From positions 1 to 20,578 of IMG/VR virus record IMGVR_UViG_3300017991_000442: a stretch of DNA of 20,578 nt, one strand, 5' to 3'. Shown in pieces: positions 7,401-13,569 of the stretch. Source of the DNA: a virus. Every line of letters starts with the position of its first letter. Within the stretch, counting starts at the first letter, position 1. The notes under the pieces are model-generated. The model was given only the letters and a program-made list of their open reading frames with translations, did not search any database and was not told the DNA's origin. The position numbers were made by a program, and so were the translations under genes.

Positions 7401-8779
7401 GCTAATTCTTGAAATTGGTTAGCTCTTTCGTTATTTTCTTCATAATAAATAAACCCATTTTTACGAATATGTCCATCTCCTTTAATCATTTCTTTTAAAA
7501 GAATATTTAATTGATTTTTATCTGCATTTAAAATATATCGAGGTAATAATTTATTTATTCCTATAATATCAAAATAATTTTTGATTTGACTTTTTTTATT
7601 AGATAAATAAAATTGAGTTTGAGTGTATTTTTTATATTCATAATTATATTTTTTATATTTTATATTTAAATATTTTAGAATATTTTCAATTTCTTCTATA
7701 TATTGGTTACATTGTGTAATTTTAATTCCTTCAAATTTGCCATTACACATCATTATATTACCTTCAGTAATTATCCATGCTAATAATTTTAATTCTTCAT
7801 TTGATAATTTACATGTTATACCATCGAAACCATTTTTACTATAGTTAAATAAATAGCATTGAGAGGGTAAGTTATCTGGTATGTCAAATTTAATATTTAA
7901 AGGTTTCCCTTTTCCATCCGCAGTTTGATATAATTCTCTATGATTAGGAGTAATTAATCTATCTGTTCTTTTATTTTTTAAATATCTCATTTTACCATTA
8001 AAATTATAGATATATTTTTCTTTGATAGGCATTATTTCTAATTGTTGTGAATTAATATTATATGTAATAGCATTTTTTATATCTTTTATTTCTTTATATT
8101 TTTTCCAACCATCTTCTGTTAATATTTCAGTATTTTGGTCAACACATAAATAATCGATAATACTTATTCCTGCTGGATAAAAAACTTGACCATCTCCATA
8201 TCTAGTTTGTCCAATTATACTTAATTCTTTGGCAAAATCAGGATACCGATTATATAAATAATTATAATCAAATTGCACATTCCAAGAAAGCCAAAGGTCG
8301 AATTTTTCTTCTTTCATGAAGCAAATAAAAGCATTAATCATCTCATATTCTGAAGCGTATTTATCAAGTCTAAAAGTCATTAAAGTTTTTCTTTCGGAAT
8401 TATAAACAGTAATTAAAGAAATAGGAAATTTAGCTTCTTCTACATTAGGCATTTCATTTGCTAGAACTTCAATATCTATAAAAGCGTATTTAATCATTGT
8501 TTTTTCTATTTTATCTACTTTATCTATTAAATACCTTTTAACAAAAAGAATATCAGCTTCGCAAGCATTTAAAGTTCTTTGTTTAGGAACATCACAAGGA
8601 TTAGATACTAAAACTTTACGCAAACTTTCGCCTGTATATGCTTTAAATTGCCCTACAGGGTCTTTCTCATAAAAATAAGGAAAGAAATCCTTAATCTCAT
8701 GAGTAATAAGCACTCCGTCTATATCTCTCTCGAATAAATAAAGAGTGCGAAAATTATTTGCTATATTTACTAAACGCAT
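4493..8779 (-). CDS. polB: Family B DNA polymerase with 3'-5' exonuclease, interrupted by two inteins
   Basis: The 1428-residue precursor becomes a 762-residue enzyme after removal of two inteins (residues 212-528 and 881-1229). Exonuclease: Exo I FIDIE (100-104), Exo II SWNVQFD (165-171), and Exo III as F587-x3-D591. Polymerase: motif A DLSSCYPTMISDF (666-678), motif B IKSVVNSAYGVFG (753-765), motif C YVDTDG (804-809), and KCRY (857-860) as the KxY element, followed by KGVESKRKD. All catalytic acids are present, so both activities should be intact. It is the replicative polymerase of this element. The start at 8779 has AGGGA ahead of it. The downstream gene is coupled by TAATG. No terminal-protein-priming insertions were identified, so it probably uses the primase encoded at 13562..15436. 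Confidence 0.95.
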   Translation of the reverse strand: MRLVNIANNFRTLYLFERDIDGVLITHEIKDFFPYFYEKDPVGQFKAYTGESLRKVLVSNPCDVPKQRTLNACEADILFVKRYLIDKVDKIEKTMIKYAFIDIEVLANEMPNVEEAKFPISLITVYNSERKTLMTFRLDKYASEYEMINAFICFMKEEKFDLWLSWNVQFDYNYLYNRYPDFAKELSIIGQTRYGDGQVFYPAGISIIDYLCVDQNTEILTEDGWKKYKEIKDIKNAITYNINSQQLEIMPIKEKYIYNFNGKMRYLKNKRTDRLITPNHRELYQTADGKGKPLNIKFDIPDNLPSQCYLFNYSKNGFDGITCKLSNEELKLLAWIITEGNIMMCNGKFEGIKITQCNQYIEEIENILKYLNIKYKKYNYEYKKYTQTQFYLSNKKSQIKNYFDIIGINKLLPRYILNADKNQLNILLKEMIKGDGHIRKNGFIYYEENNERANQFQELAFKCGYNTNLSKSNKDNNYIIIGSKQRLRYYPKLAKYEKIQYKGKVWCISTDNGTVVCRRNGKVFITGNSWFKKITLNREKQYTLDYIAQKHLNDEANKKVDFNQISDDLIKKNQNDVRRLEKLERKFHLIDYFDAIRRLSKVEWEDMLFNSRVLDMLLLQEAKNQNIILPMKPAEERGTLLEKEDYEGAFREVFREGHLKDVGVYDLSSCYPTMISDFCLDPANILLTAPLTAEKDYTPIKINETYFKQNSKALLPTVVNKLTTLKVDIKKKLSTLSHESEEYKDTKKMYDAIKSVVNSAYGVFGNRFFRLYNKNVASATTFLARDVLKYTIDKLKEKGYEVVYVDTDGIMINNNTEDISSLLNEIVQEWGKKFGKDKVNVEFEYQGYFKSLILLTKCRYDAIKDNGERETKGVESKRKDCFDGKTLILTDSGWKYFKNLTYEDKVLSMNPETNISHYYPIKNIIKEDYEGKMFTYSDQSIDFCVTPNHKFLQRTYQSPHTDRNKFKTITEIKNSNTNFTSQKYYEWNGQHLGNYFILSGIVNRQYKEIQFPIDAWFQFMGWYLSEGCVYINEKKKIYEIFIGQSNKNSQKKKLIKELLKDLSVYFYENERGFQIKNKLIAYELKKYGNNAKNKIIPNYIKKAFPHTIEHFLYTYCLGDGWYKGKTKQRIFSTSSKQMALDLQELITKIGKSATILERKIEFKKKWIVNHWANIGGIHYQISESSNKYFKINPKKIKTKKYKGKIYCVDIEPYHTIFVMRNGKAYWSGNSTKFMVKFQEELFNKIHNDTPKEEIFKWIKLQQKDIKNAPLQDIAFPCRLAKDPVNYKNKPIFVRALENTPEFSVKIGESFYYIYVKPQEESDTKTIIKIKNDFEKDGISYQDIVLDKNLTRKEGLEYAKKQYNKEFDSKEVSVLHRKDKPKDVIAFSDEVFDHVHRGLVDWSLIIQRNILMKLDTIFESLNWDVKEVL
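5093..6139 (-). mobile_element. Intein 2 (349 aa) with LAGLIDADG-type endonuclease, in the polymerase thumb boundary
   Basis: Precursor residues 881-1229. It begins C881-FDGKTLILTDSGW (block A), has VTPNHKF (946-951 region, block B) and ends NGKAYWSGN with N1229, followed by Ser+1. The endonuclease part has two LAGLIDADG-like helices, FMGWYLSEGC (1019-1028) and FLYTYCLGDGW (1111-1121), each with an acidic residue. Joining the exteins restores KGVESKRKD-STKF, the normal polymerase sequence after the KxY motif. The residue before the final Asn is Gly instead of the usual His. Nucleophile, block B Thr/His and terminal Asn are all present, so splicing looks possible. Confidence 0.9.
6573..6628. 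repeat. Cluster of GTTGACAAC-type inverted repeats inside the polymerase gene
   Basis: GTTGACAAC at 6576-6584, its reverse complement GTTGTCAAC at 6609-6617, GTTGACAAC at 6620-6628, and the partial copy TGTCAAC at 6595-6601. Nested palindromes result: AAAGTTG/CAACTTT at 6573-6587, CAACTTT/AAAGTTG at 6598-6612, and GTTGTCAA/TTGACAAC (6609-6616 and 6621-6628) with a four-base loop. The region encodes polymerase residues about 718-736 (LTTLKV and KLSTL). It may be a protein-binding or origin-like site, or a by-product of a repeated peptide. Confidence 0.6.
7196..8146 (-). mobile_element. Intein 1 (317 aa) with LAGLIDADG-type endonuclease, in the exonuclease domain
   Basis: Precursor residues 212-528. 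It starts C212-VDQNTEILTEDGW (block A), has LITPNHREL (275-283, block B) and ends NGKVFITGN with N528, followed by Ser+1. LAGLIDADG helices are LLAWIITEGN (332-341) and LLKEMIKGDGH (427-437). Flanking exteins join as IIDYL-SWFKKI, between Exo II and Exo III. Like intein 2 it has Gly before the terminal Asn. The two inteins share block layout and the RNGKxFxxGN end but differ clearly in the middle, so they are relatives and not recent duplicates. Confidence 0.9.
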
Positions 8780-8780
8780 T

Positions 8781-9044
8781 TTATTTCCCTGTTATTGTTA
8801 ATTTTTCTGGTATAATGTTTGAATAAAATTTTAAAGATTTTCTTTTAATTTCTTTACAGCAATCATTATAAATTTGAAATAAAATTTGTCTTAATTCGTA
8901 TTGATTTTTAACTTCTAGAATTCGATAATATGCTAATAGATAGCGACAATGAGCATAACCATCTCCATATTGCACAATCCAATCTCCATAATTATCTTCT
9001 TTATAACCAAATTCTTCTAAAAATATTTTATATTCTAATTTCAT
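8781..9044 (-). CDS. Hypothetical protein, 87 aa, directly before the polymerase
   Basis: The product is rich in Tyr, Glu and Lys. The first half (FGYKEDNYGDWIVQYGDGYAH) looks like short strands. The second (about residues 40-72) is helical, with two adjacent Cys at the CCKEIKRK segment. Nothing is recognised. The stop lies one base before the polymerase start, and its final codons carry the AGGGA used by the polymerase, so expression of the two is linked. Its own start at 9044 has only a weak AAAGA site and relies on the preceding gene. Confidence 0.5.
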   Translation of the reverse strand: MKLEYKIFLEEFGYKEDNYGDWIVQYGDGYAHCRYLLAYYRILEVKNQYELRQILFQIYNDCCKEIKRKSLKFYSNIIPEKLTITGK

Positions 9045-9045
9045 T

Positions 9046-9252
9046 CTAATCTTTTTCTGTTATTTTTGTTAGATATTCTTCTATAAATTTTAATCCTACA
9101 CAATAATAAAAATTCATAATTCCATCTGATAATAAAATTTGATGAACGTATGTTTTATCGACTGAATCAAATTGTTGATATTTGTCATTAAAAGTAGTTT
9201 CAACTGCTTTATCAAAAATTTTTCTCATTTCTTCGAAAGATATTTTTTTCAT
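9046..9252 (-). CDS. Hypothetical helical protein, 68 aa
   Basis: Starts at 9252, sharing a base with the cupin stop (TAATG). The sequence is largely helical: KISFEEMRKIFDKAVETTF (3-21), then VHQILLSDGIMNFYYCVGLKFIEEYL (36-61). No domain or catalytic motif can be named. Position between the cupin and polymerase genes, with both junctions tight, supports it as an expressed gene. Confidence 0.5.
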   Translation of the reverse strand: MKKISFEEMRKIFDKAVETTFNDKYQQFDSVDKTYVHQILLSDGIMNFYYCVGLKFIEEYLTKITEKD

Positions 9253-9653
9253 TATTCTAACATTCCTTTTTTACGAAGTTGGTCTTCTGTATATTCTTTT
9301 CCATCTATAAATCGCCCACCTTGTTTAATTCTATTAATATCATCAGGTCTAATAAATCCTTGCTCAACATAAGCACATTCAATAACAATAGAATCTTCTA
9401 AAGCTACAAATCTGTGCATTGTTGGAGGACGGACTTCAAAGACATCATTCTTTTTTAAAGTTTTTCTTCCGAATTCGGTATCAATTCTAATCTTACCAGA
9501 AACAACAATAAATTTATTAATTTTTGATTCATGATTATGTCGAGAAGAAAATCCTCCTCTACGAAGATAAAGCAAATCTATCTCTGTTTCATTAGAAAGA
9601 AGCATCCTGCGACGTTCACCCCAAACTTTAAAAATATTTGAATTATCAGGCAT
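9252..9653 (-). CDS. Cupin-domain protein, 133 aa
   Basis: A single cupin barrel of the mannose-6-phosphate-isomerase/WbuC-like type. Motif 1 is GGFSSRHNHESKINKFIVVSG (33-53) with H39 and H41. The Glu usual four or five residues later is not there (Asn/Lys instead). Motif 2 runs from KTLKKNDVFEV to RPPTMHRFVAL with P76/P77 and H80. The three histidines could hold a metal. Cupins bind sugars or small acids or act as isomerases, epimerases or dioxygenases, and I cannot choose among them. TAATG coupling joins it to the upstream helical gene at 9653..10108. The presence of a small-molecule protein inside the replication operon is odd. Confidence 0.75.
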   Translation of the reverse strand: MPDNSNIFKVWGERRRMLLSNETEIDLLYLRRGGFSSRHNHESKINKFIVVSGKIRIDTEFGRKTLKKNDVFEVRPPTMHRFVALEDSIVIECAYVEQGFIRPDDINRIKQGGRFIDGKEYTEDQLRKKGMLE

Positions 9654-10108
9654 TATTTTTCTTCTTTCCCTGAAAGTTTCATTTCTTCTTGAATCTGTTT
9701 TAAAATTGATTGAATACTTGACATCGCACTTCTACAAGCTTCGACATAACCTTCTATATAATTTCTTATTCTTCTATAATCCGAAACTTCGGCACTTGCT
9801 TGTTTTTCTGCTGAAGCAGATACAAATTTACCGCCAGCATTATCTGTTTCTTGTTTTATTCTATTATAGGCTCGAACTTCTCGATTCTTTTTCTCAGTTA
9901 TAGCAACAGAATAAGCAGTGTTTAATCGCATAAAAATACCAGTCAATTCCATTAATCCTTGTTTTGCCATTTCTGGATTTGTAGCTTGATTATCTCGAAG
10001 TAATTCAGCCCATTCATCAACTTTAGCTAATTCAGTTTTAAGGTCTTCTAAAACCAAATCTAAATTCTGCTCATCTTGAAAAAGTTTTTCGATTTCTTTT
10101 ATTCTCAT
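9653..10108 (-). CDS. Helical/coiled-coil protein, 151 aa, unknown role
   Basis: An almost wholly helical protein, heavily charged. Residues 1-42 and 85-150 form long amphipathic helices, and the middle contains NPEMAKQGLMELTGIFMRLNTAYSVA. A less biased Ala/Ser-rich part (SASAEKQASAEVSDYRRIRNY, about 97-117) resembles the DNA-contacting helix pairs of phage recombination accessory proteins, but no family can be named. Start at 10108 follows AGGAGGCAATAA, an excellent site overlapping the preceding stop. Confidence 0.55.
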   Translation of the reverse strand: MRIKEIEKLFQDEQNLDLVLEDLKTELAKVDEWAELLRDNQATNPEMAKQGLMELTGIFMRLNTAYSVAITEKKNREVRAYNRIKQETDNAGGKFVSASAEKQASAEVSDYRRIRNYIEGYVEACRSAMSSIQSILKQIQEEMKLSGKEEK

Positions 10109-10414
10109 TTATTGCCTCCTTAAATATTTTTCTATTTGAATAACTTTCTTAATTTCTAAAATAATACGCTGAAAAAGTCCTATTAAAATTTCAAAATAAG
10201 AACCTTCTTTTGTAAAATGAATATCTCCTTTATGTAATTCTGTTTCAAATTTTTGAGTTGTTTTATTAAAAATAGGTTGTTCATATTCATCTACTTTTAA
10301 AGTTTCAAAATCTCCTGTTTTATCATCAGCCCATTGAACAAATCTAATTTTTTCATTGTTATCATTTCTAATTGCATAATAACCAGATAACCAACTATTT
10401 ACATTTAAATACAT
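10109..10414 (-). CDS. Hypothetical protein, 101 aa
   Basis: I place the start at 10414, where ATCAGGAGGAATAAA precedes ATG. A longer frame opens at 10489 but lacks a ribosome site and would cover the gene at 10416..10589. The product begins MYLNVNSWLSGYYAIRND, with a beta-rich first half (IRFVQWADD, FETLKV, FETELHKGDIHF) and a hydrophobic helix at the end (about 76-95). It looks like a compact mixed fold. No family is recognised. Confidence 0.5.
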   Translation of the reverse strand: MYLNVNSWLSGYYAIRNDNNEKIRFVQWADDKTGDFETLKVDEYEQPIFNKTTQKFETELHKGDIHFTKEGSYFEILIGLFQRIILEIKKVIQIEKYLRRQ

Positions 10415-10415
10415 T

Positions 10416-10589
10416 TTATTCCTCCTGATAATCTTCTGCTTTTTGAATAAAACCTTCTTTAACAGAATTAGAATGAAATCCATAAGCAATTAAAGCTTTC
10501 TCGATTTCATCCATAACTTCATGTATATTTTCTGCCTCAGTAATTAATTCTATTCTATTTTTTTCATCATATTCAAATATTATTTTCAT
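10416..10589 (-). CDS. Hypothetical small acidic protein, 57 aa
   Basis: Starts at 10589 in a TAATG junction with the zinc-ribbon gene, with AGGAGCAAAA ahead of it. Ends TAA at 10416-10418, right where the next ribosome site lies. The product opens with a strand (MKIIFEYDEKNRIELI) and continues as an acidic helix (AENIHEVMDEIEKALIAYGF). This strand-strand-helix outline is common in small phage proteins. It is missed if only longer frames are considered. Confidence 0.55.
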   Translation of the reverse strand: MKIIFEYDEKNRIELITEAENIHEVMDEIEKALIAYGFHSNSVKEGFIQKAEDYQEE

Positions 10590-10759
10590 TATTTTTGCTC
10601 CTGTATTAAATCACAATCTTTACAAACAACTCTTTTTTCGGATTTTGTTCCGTCTTTATAATAACCAGAAGAAGTAGCATATTGCGTTCTAACTTCATTT
10701 TCTTTTAATTCTTTACCACAACAATAACACTCATATTTTTTTACTTCATTCGTTTCCAT
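10589..10759 (-). CDS. Small zinc-ribbon protein, 56 aa, overlapping the end of recA
   Basis: The start at 10759 lies inside the last codons of recA, after GAGGGAAAT, and the frame runs to TAA at 10589-10591. The product has C11-Y-C13-C14 and C46-x2-C49, a likely four-Cys zinc ribbon, with a Ser/Gly/Tyr/Lys-rich loop between them (ATSSGYYKDGTKSEKR). It overlaps recA by 19 bases. Such ribbons are typical of DNA/RNA-binding phage mini-proteins, but function here is unknown. Confidence 0.6.
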   Translation of the reverse strand: METNEVKKYECYCCGKELKENEVRTQYATSSGYYKDGTKSEKRVVCKDCDLIQEQK

Positions 10760-11709
10760 ATTTCCCTCGTTATTTCTTTTAAATCTTTTTCTTCTAAAAT
10801 TTCCATAAATTTTTCTTTTCCAACTGCTTTTTTATCTTTATATTCATAAGTCTTTCCAGAAAAGTTTATAACTCCGTATTTAATTCCAGCAAATACTATT
10901 GATTTTTTATTATCTATTTTACCATCATAATAAAAATCTAATACTGCTGTTCTATGAGGTTTACCTTTTTTATTTTTAATAGTATGGAGATTAATTTCTA
11001 CACCTATTCTTTCTTTATTATCTCCTGAACCTATATCCATAGGTTTGCCAGCTCTAAATTCTACTCTTGTATGATAAAGATGTTTCAAAGCTCTACCGCC
11101 TCCTGTTGTATAAGGATTCCCATACATAGTTCCTACTTTTTCTCTTAATTGATTAATAAAAATTATAGCTGTTTGATGTTTAGCAATTGTTTGATTTATT
11201 TTTCGGCAAATAAGTGCATTGACCCTTGCCTGAAGTGCCATAGTAGGTTGATTAGTATCTCTATCTATTTCTTCTTCTGGAATTAACATTGAAATACTAT
11301 CTACTACTATTAAATCAGTATCTTCTTGAATTAACTTAACAAATAAATCTCCAGCTTCTTCTAATGAACCTGCTTTTAATACTAACAAATTATCATTATC
11401 AACACCATTTTGAGCACCCCATTGTGGGTCATAACTATTCTCAGCATCTATCCATACACATGTTTTGCCTTGTTCCTGAAAAGATTTAATAACATGCAAA
11501 GCAAAAGTTGATTTACCAGAACTTTCTGCTCCAAAGAATTCGATAAAATGCCCTCCATTACCAATTTTAATTCCTCCTAAAACATAATCAAGAGCAAAAA
11601 CTCCGCTATAAATAACTTCTGTATCTTTAATATCAGAAGCTTTTTGAATAGCATAGTCTTTTTCTAATTGATTAAGAAGTTTATTTAGCTTTTCATTCTT
11701 TTTCGCCAT
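10741..11709 (-). CDS. recA: RecA recombinase
   Basis: 322 residues, close to bacterial RecA core length but with a short C-terminal domain. Walker A is GAESSGKST (60-68), Walker B LIVVDS (133-138), and loop L2 NQLREKVGTMYGNPYTTGGG (187-206), followed by RALKHL, all in the RecA-specific arrangement. IDAENSYDPQWG (88-98) corresponds to the conserved EHALDP segment, here with an unusual Asn-Ser-Tyr. It should form filaments on single-stranded DNA and catalyse strand exchange in ATP-dependent recombination or repair. Start at 11709 uses GGAGATAGAT and overlaps the upstream gene by 17 bases. It belongs with the RuvC-like gene two kilobases upstream. Confidence 0.93.
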   Translation of the reverse strand: MAKKNEKLNKLLNQLEKDYAIQKASDIKDTEVIYSGVFALDYVLGGIKIGNGGHFIEFFGAESSGKSTFALHVIKSFQEQGKTCVWIDAENSYDPQWGAQNGVDNDNLLVLKAGSLEEAGDLFVKLIQEDTDLIVVDSISMLIPEEEIDRDTNQPTMALQARVNALICRKINQTIAKHQTAIIFINQLREKVGTMYGNPYTTGGGRALKHLYHTRVEFRAGKPMDIGSGDNKERIGVEINLHTIKNKKGKPHRTAVLDFYYDGKIDNKKSIVFAGIKYGVINFSGKTYEYKDKKAVGKEKFMEILEEKDLKEITREIWKRMK

Positions 11710-11884
11710 ATCTATCTCCGATTTTATATTTTTTATTTAATCGTTCAAAATCACATTTAATTTCATACAAATTAGTATCTCCAGTTATTCCCTCTGTAAA
11801 AAGACATCCCATACATCTTATAATATTGACATTACATTTACAATAAGGACAATATCTATTTTCGTTTTTTTGTTTTTTTGACAT
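11693..11884 (-). CDS. Small zinc-ribbon protein, 63 aa
   Basis: Start at 11884 follows ATAGGAGTAAAAT. C12-x2-C15-x-C17 (CPYCKC) and C24-x2-C27 (CMGC) form a probable zinc site. The remainder is charged and contains a strand-turn-strand outline (TNLYEIKCDFERL). It overlaps recA at its 3' end and the gene at 11856..12065 at its 5' end, a packing typical of this operon. No function can be given. Confidence 0.55.
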   Translation of the reverse strand: MSKKQKNENRYCPYCKCNVNIIRCMGCLFTEGITGDTNLYEIKCDFERLNKKYKIGDRYGEKE

Positions 11885-12065
11885 ATTTTACTCCTATAAA
11901 TTCGCTATTTATACCATTCAAATGAATGGCAGGTTCGCCTTCTTCCACTCTTCTACAATGCAATTCCAAAGTATCAAGAATTAACTCTGCTTCTTTGGAT
12001 TCAATTCCTAAAATAACAGTTAATAATCCATAAGGAGTTAATTCGTATTTTTCTTGTTTTTTCAT
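11856..12065 (-). CDS. Hypothetical protein, 69 aa
   Basis: Starts at 12065 in TAATG with the preceding stop, after GAAGGAAGAAAA. The product is YELTPYGLLTVILGIESKEAELILDTLELHCRRV followed by a beta-like AIHLNGINSEFIGV and a basic tail (KKTKKRK). The first half looks like two helices around a short turn and could be a small DNA-binding fold, but no defined motif is present. Confidence 0.5.
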   Translation of the reverse strand: MKKQEKYELTPYGLLTVILGIESKEAELILDTLELHCRRVEEGEPAIHLNGINSEFIGVKYVKKTKKRK

Positions 12066-12331
12066 TATTTTCTTCCTTCTTTTATATCTATTAAATTTCT
12101 ACGCAAAGTATAAATATTAGGATTTTGATTATGAGGTTTATAAGGAATTTTGCCAGGTGGCAGACCTAATTTTTTATAATAATCTCTTTCTGCATCATAT
12201 AATTTTTCATCCATTTCTTGACACCAAATACAATGATTTACATGTTCAATACATTCTTCTAAAGTTTTTTCTCCTAAAGATTCTAAACAACGAGGACATT
12301 TATCAATAAAACCTTTTTTTCTAATGTCCAT
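12065..12331 (-). CDS. Small Cys/His protein, probable zinc-binding, 88 aa
   Basis: C12-x2-C15 (CPRC) and a second cluster H30, H33, C34, C37 (HVNHCIWC) fit a zinc finger-like site joined by an acidic helix (GEKTLEECIEHV). The C-terminal half is polar with a Pro-rich stretch (GLPPGKIPYKPHNQNPN). Start at 12331 has GGAGGAATAAA. It lies between the RuvC-like gene and recA. Function is unknown; it counts among the small zinc proteins of this region. Confidence 0.55.
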   Translation of the reverse strand: MDIRKKGFIDKCPRCLESLGEKTLEECIEHVNHCIWCQEMDEKLYDAERDYYKKLGLPPGKIPYKPHNQNPNIYTLRRNLIDIKEGRK

Positions 12332-12332
12332 T

Positions 12333-12905
12333 TTATTCCTCCGTTAATCCTGCAAGACCCAAAACACAAGCATCTCCTAAATCTTGGTCTTTATTCTTTT
12401 TTAAATGAATTCCTAATGCCTTATTTATATAATTTACTATTTCTTTCTTTAAATAATCGCCTTTAATATTTTTATTTGATTTTTCAAAATTTATTAATCC
12501 CCTCGCTTTTGTAGGAAGTATAAAGTATTGTTTACGAGATAATCCTCGAAATCTGTCATAGACAAATGCTGAATGGCGAGCCAATGCTTTTAAAGTTCTA
12601 ACATTTTGACCCATCCAACAATCTTCAATAACATTGAAATCTATTTTATAAGTCTGACTAATTTTTTTAGCAAAAATATCAAGTTGGTCAAGAAATAAAT
12701 CAAGAGCATCTTTATCATTTACTTTTTGAGGAATTTTTATTTTTTCTAATATATCTAAGATTAAAAAATCATTAGAAGTTCTAATTACAGCTATACCTGT
12801 GCTTCTCATACTTACATCCCAACCTATAGCTATTTTATTTCTAGCAAGTTTTACTTCTAGTAAGGCTTCGACGGTCTCTATTTTAATTTTCTTTAGGTTT
12901 TTCAT
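12333..12905 (-). CDS. RuvC-like Holliday junction resolvase (RNase H fold)
   Basis: 190 residues. The RNase H-fold nuclease signature is IAIGWDVSMRSTGIAVI (25-41) with D30 as the first catalytic acid, VIEDCWMG (92-99) with E94, and DLGDACVLGLAGL at the end (175-187) with D175/D178. This matches the phage/poxvirus-type RuvC relatives. It should cut four-way DNA junctions made by RecA or during replication. It has about 20 extra N-terminal residues. Upstream of its ATG (12905) no AGGAG is visible, only an A-rich tract after the stop of the homing endonuclease. The homing gene has perhaps separated it from its original ribosome site. Confidence 0.75.
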   Translation of the reverse strand: MKNLKKIKIETVEALLEVKLARNKIAIGWDVSMRSTGIAVIRTSNDFLILDILEKIKIPQKVNDKDALDLFLDQLDIFAKKISQTYKIDFNVIEDCWMGQNVRTLKALARHSAFVYDRFRGLSRKQYFILPTKARGLINFEKSNKNIKGDYLKKEIVNYINKALGIHLKKNKDQDLGDACVLGLAGLTEE

Positions 12906-12909
12906 TTTT

Positions 12910-13569
12910 TTATAATATACCCATATTTTTTAATTCTAATTCCATTAATAGTTTAATTTTTATATTAGGATATTTTTCTTTAAACTTATTAAATCTTCTT
13001 TTTGTATTATCTCTCCAATAACCTTTAATTTCTATATATTCATTAGTTTTAGGTAAATAGAAATCTGGTGTATAAGTTATATCTCCTAAATAAAATCTTT
13101 TAGGTTCATATTGCCATTTAATTTTATTTTTCTCTAAATATTTAGCATATAGTAGTTCCCAAGTTGAACGAAAACAAATATTTTTATACCAAAACCTTTT
13201 ACCATGTTTCGCTTTTTTACCCCACATGGGATTATTTTTGCCTTTTAAATTTTGATGATATTTACTATTACGGATTTTATTTATAGTTTCTTTTTTAAGA
13301 TGTTTTTTCCAATTTGGATTATTTTTGCCTTTAAATTTTTTCGAAGTTTTTTTATATTTATAAGCACATTTTTTACATCTTTTATGGTTATAATAATAAG
13401 CATGAATAGATAATAATTTACCGCAATCTATACAATAAGATTTTTGCAATGTTTTGCCATGTTTATAATTAGCATTTTTAATCCCTGTTCGTAATTTAGA
13501 ATGACAAGAAATACAAGCTATAGCTTGTATTGTTTTTAATATTTTTCCACAATATTTACATTTATTCAT
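12910..13569 (-). CDS. Vsr-fold homing endonuclease with zinc-ribbon and NUMOD3 repeats
   Basis: 219 residues from the ATG at 13569. A frame from 13593 exists but adds eight residues ahead of the ribbon without support. Zinc ribbons are C4/C7 with C19/C22 and C46/C49 with C65/C68. NUMOD3-like repeats follow: FKGKNNPNWK (79-88) and LKGKNNPMWGKKAKHG (108-123). The nuclease part runs from FRSTWELLYAKYL (133-145, E138) to YTPDFYLP (166-173, D169) and YIEIKGYW (178-185, E180/K182), which resembles the very-short-patch-repair fold of I-Bth0305I-type homing enzymes. It lies between the primase-helicase and RuvC-like genes, overlapping the former by eight bases. It should promote its own spread by cleaving an empty site. 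Confidence 0.8.
   Translation of the reverse strand: MNKCKYCGKILKTIQAIACISCHSKLRTGIKNANYKHGKTLQKSYCIDCGKLLSIHAYYYNHKRCKKCAYKYKKTSKKFKGKNNPNWKKHLKKETINKIRNSKYHQNLKGKNNPMWGKKAKHGKRFWYKNICFRSTWELLYAKYLEKNKIKWQYEPKRFYLGDITYTPDFYLPKTNEYIEIKGYWRDNTKRRFNKFKEKYPNIKIKLLMELELKNMGIL

Noticed and set aside
4493-8779. Split inteins or a broken polymerase gene
   Set aside because: The frame is continuous through both inteins, each with N- and C-terminal splicing blocks in one chain.
9172-9372. Plus-strand frame of 66 codons
   Set aside because: Antisense to the cupin and the 68-residue gene; no supporting signal. The frames at 9706..9903 and 15622..15807 are rejected for the same reason.
10415-10489. Extended start for the 101-residue gene
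   Set aside because: The extra 25 codons lack a ribosome site and overlap a well-placed 57-residue gene. AGGAGG precedes the internal ATG at 10414.
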